64,000 nucleotides of DNA from Viscum album (taxonomy: Eukaryota; Streptophyta; Magnoliopsida; Santalales; Viscaceae), in contig OY728123.1 in the NCBI GenBank assembly GCA_963277665.1, positions 630,538,915-630,602,914 on the forward strand, read 5' to 3'. Of the stretch, positions 60,601 to 64,000 are shown piece by piece. Position 1 is the stretch's first letter. Every line of letters starts with the position of its first letter. The notes beneath the pieces were generated by a model, which ran no database searches, was not told the DNA's origin, and saw nothing but the letters and a program-made list of their open reading frames with translations. The position numbers and the translations under genes were made by a program.

Positions 60601-63600
60601 ATATAATCTACCCTATATGAGATGTGAATTACTATCCCACTTAAAAATAATATTATTAGTTCACTACCTATACCCCCATTCAAAAATGTTCCCAAATTTG
60701 ATGTTACCGTACTAGACCTCACACTCTAATTAAGATCTTGGGGACTCATAGAAATGAATGATTTACCATATCTGTCACTTTTGTTGAAGAAAAAAAATGA
60801 AGTCTATTTGATCATATATCTCCAACACCAATTTAGAATGAAATCACTACCTAGAGAACAAGATAACACCACATCGTTGTGCCACTCGAATCTCATAACC
60901 TATCTCAACCTCAAGATTTATTTAGTCAAATCCCTACAAAATTATATTAAATATATTTTATTAATGGATGATTCAGTCATATCTAAATCTCAAAACTCAT
61001 TATCTCACTACATCATAAGTACCCTCAATATATGTAGTCAAAAATACTAATACACTATATGTATTCTCCATCTCCTTCACCTCAAATGAAGGTATAAATA
61101 ATGAAGACTACCACAACAACCCATGGGTTTTAAAAAATCATAAGGGAATTCATCACCTCTAACAATATAATTATAATTTTAATAATCAAATAGATATTCC
61201 GGATGATCCCCACAAAATATGTTCATTATTAAATATATAATGATACCTAAAAAGATCTAGATTGACCCAAGGTAACTGATTTTCACCCACTATTCAAATA
61301 AGTCACGTTGAGCACGAAATTATATTATTATTTAATAGGTCTCAAAACTACACCATTATATATCTATGCTTGTCCATGCTATCGGATAAATTCAGTAAGA
61401 CATAAGTGCGACCTCTATTTCATGAATAAATAGATTATAATAACTCAATTAGGTGCACCATGGAATATCCTCCATGAAAATATTGATATATTCCACCACC
61501 CTTATGGGAAACAACTTCTCTAAGGAATATATAAATCCAAAATCAAAACATTCCAATGTGGAGATGATTAATTTAAATACCAACAATCATATAACTAAAA
61601 ATCATTATTGAGGGTCCCAATCACAATTTATGGGTCACTGTGACTGAAAAAACTAAACAAAAAAACATTCAAACACTCTAGGAATATCCATTCCATATAA
61701 TGGATGATGATACAATGTCTCTTACTGACATGTTGAGATCTTTTTAATTCTCTCACTCACAAAATGGATATCTTAAACATTCAACCACTACAAGAAAATA
61801 TATGACCACCACCATTAGGAGTCTCTAGCCAAATTAGTCTATTATGGTGCACTAGTAGAACCTAACACTTTCAGAAAAAAAACATATGAATAAAGTAATG
61901 ACTCACTAAATCATAAATGAGTACATTTTTATAGAAAAGGACACACATTATACCTCAAATCCAATCAGGTTCTGTCTAAATTGTGTTATCCATAATATTA
62001 AATTACTTACTATCCAACCATTAGTACGTTTTATCTAAAAATGAACACATGAAGATGGTGCTGTGGATAATAAAAATTGTCTCTCATCTCAATCCTCTCC
62101 CGAAAAACCAACTCTCATGATGAAACAACCACCTAAAAGAAAAATTTCATTTAAAAGGATATTATTTTATTTAAAAACTATTGATAATATATAGATACAT
62201 CCATATATATATATATTGGTTACTTTTCCATATTCAAAAATAAGGGTGCATAAGAAATATTACAAACAACAGCCTCTAATGCATTACCATAATCTCTATT
62301 GGAGATGGCATAATGGTGAAAGGAAAACCCCTAAGTCAAATCTTATTATGGAGGAAAAAAATTCGTGAAGAAAATATAATAAAATGTGGTTCAAGGAATA
62401 CCCCTTCTATAAACTTCAACACAAATAAGATATTAGTTATACCACCAAAGTAGGTTCAAATATCCTCTGAACTAAAACCATCATTATCATCATCAAATAA
62501 TACCCACTAATAATGAATTCAAATTTAAAATATGGTTAGGTATACCATCATGAATTTATTTAATTGTCAATTATAAATACCCCATTGGTTTTTAAGGAAA
62601 CTTTTTTAATGAAAAAATATTTTCTTATCATGCTTCAAAATAGAATGAAAATTTTGAGTTTAGACTCCATCCAATCATAGACCACCCAAGGATCAGGGTT
62701 ACTTATATGACTCGTGAGGTATATATTTCTATAATTGATATATATCATTGATCATATACATGTTTCAACCTAAATTAATGGAAACTTCCACCCACTATAT
62801 AAAAAATTAACCCCAAAGATAAATGATGAAGGAACCACTGCGTAGTTATAGTAAAATATGGCCCCTAATCATGTTTCTAAATCCATACCTCATCACAAAA
62901 AAAACAATGCTTATGAATCAGAACATGATTTTCATGTCCATACCTCTAAATTTGTGGTGTTTTTCTACTAGTTGAATCCTTTATGTGAAATGTTAAACAT
63001 GAGGTTACTAGATTATTTATTAGAGAGTAGATACTAGATGCACAAGAAATCCATAGTTAAAAACATTATGATGATTGAAACATATATAATATACCCCACA
63101 AATAGTGCCTAATTATTGTTTACCTTTTTATGATATTATTTTAGAATTTTTGATGGAAACATCATCTTCCAAACCAAAACCAGGTTCTAATATTTAAAAA
63201 ATCAACAAAAACTCCTCTAAAGGTGAAATTACTAAAAAAAATCCTTTTTATAGTAACACTACCCTCATCAAACAAAATCCATAGGACTGGAACTAATATA
63301 GTTCAATTTGGACAAAACATGACCCACTAAATCCCGAAGTATATTAGTAGTATGTTGGGTGTGTGGCCTCAATCAACCATCCAATAAGAATAGTTCCTAA
63401 AACTACAAAAAAAAGTGTAAGATTCATCAGGGAGTGTTGACATATAATAATATACAATAGATATGAAACCATAAAACAAGACATAAACTATAATTACTAA
63501 AAATATTTTTATGTGAATAACTAAAGTGTGGAACAAATAACACATGAAGAAAAAATATCATGGAAAATTCCACTTGGGAAAAATATAAAAGATAAAAATA

Positions 63601-64000
63601 TAGTAGTTTATACTATTAACAAAAAGAGACATAAAACAATGTAATATACCTCAAATCTCGAATAACTCATATAGAGATAATTCCATTTTCATATGTCTCT
63701 TCCATAGACCACCATACACAATAATAAAACAAATTTAATTACTCAAAATACTCTATATTGACCAAATCCATCTTTATAATATGAAAATACATAATAATAA
63801 AAATATATTTGTGATAAATAACCATTAAAGGGTGAGTATAGGCCTTCCCATTATGATCCATCATAAAGGAGAATTAAAAGTAACAATTATTTACTCACCC
63901 CAAGGCTGGGGGAAAAATATAAATCCCCCACCGTATTTCATTTGCTCAACAATTAATTCAAACATCGATAAATTACTACATCCAGTCTCCTCAATTCCAC
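60601..64000. other. AT-rich decayed intergenic DNA, nothing recognised
   Basis: No reading frame with a recognisable motif, and no structural RNA, inverted-repeat ends or clear LTR were found on either strand. A 98-codon frame at 60,754-61,050 (+) has no family signature. The + strand is C-rich/G-poor from about 60,700 onward, as at 9.0-11.8 kb. That could mean a minus-strand relic of the same kind, but I could not match the two. Confidence 0.5.

Noticed and set aside
60754..61050. 98-codon plus-strand frame with Leu-rich composition
   Set aside because: No recognisable domain, and no partner copy or element context could be shown; left unannotated as a gene.

Overview
The window looks like intergenic DNA from a large, repeat-rich flowering-plant genome. 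It is strongly AT-rich. The only coding signatures I can support belong to plant transposable elements: Ty1/copia of the Sirevirus type, large-LTR Ty3/gypsy-like elements, and a CACTA (En/Spm) DNA transposon. I found no host gene, rRNA gene, intact tRNA gene or CRISPR array. The species cannot be named from the sequence.

Layout. (1) About 1-5,500 (+): a very old, heavily mutated Sirevirus-like copia. Its gag, protease, integrase, reverse transcriptase and RNase H fragments are in the right order and at almost the same spacing as in the younger copia at 35.6-40.5 kb. (2) About 5,500-12,000: AT-rich decayed DNA, nothing recognised. (3) 12,020-12,588 plus 24,264-24,498: a GC-richer, possibly SINE-related sequence, cut in two by element E1. 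(4) E1, 12,589-24,263 (minus strand): LTRs of about 4.6 kb, a target duplication GCTAC, a primer-binding site, a polypurine tract, and an interior of only about 2.4 kb with a gag zinc-knuckle remnant. (5) E2, about 24,499-60,600 (minus strand): an older relative of E1 without gag, whose right LTR is split by later insertions.

The nest. E2's right LTR contains a complete but inactivated Sirevirus-like copia (33,618-57,735, duplication ATCAT) with an extra third ORF after pol. That copia's 3' LTR is split, inside its poly-C tract, by a CACTA transposon (45,983-57,704). The CACTA element in turn carries a solo LTR (51,951-52,527, duplication GTTTAT) between its two genes. So there are four levels: E2, then copia, then CACTA, then solo LTR.

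How the CACTA parts fit together. A TNPD-type transposase (one reading frame, two premature stops) is followed by a ten-exon second gene. That gene has a TNPA/Ptta-like N-terminal part and a Ulp1-like cysteine-protease C-terminal part. Both ends carry arrays of ACGTCGG...CCGACGT palindromes, the likely binding sites for the second protein. In the 3' array fourteen successive palindromes are spaced 52, 52, 52, 52, 52, 52, 51, 51, 52, 52, 52, 52 and 52 bp apart, which is about five turns of B-DNA. This regular array and the protease-fused gene are the most interesting things here. The rest of the nest is known kinds of elements in an unusually readable stack. 60,601-64,000 is AT-rich with nothing recognised.
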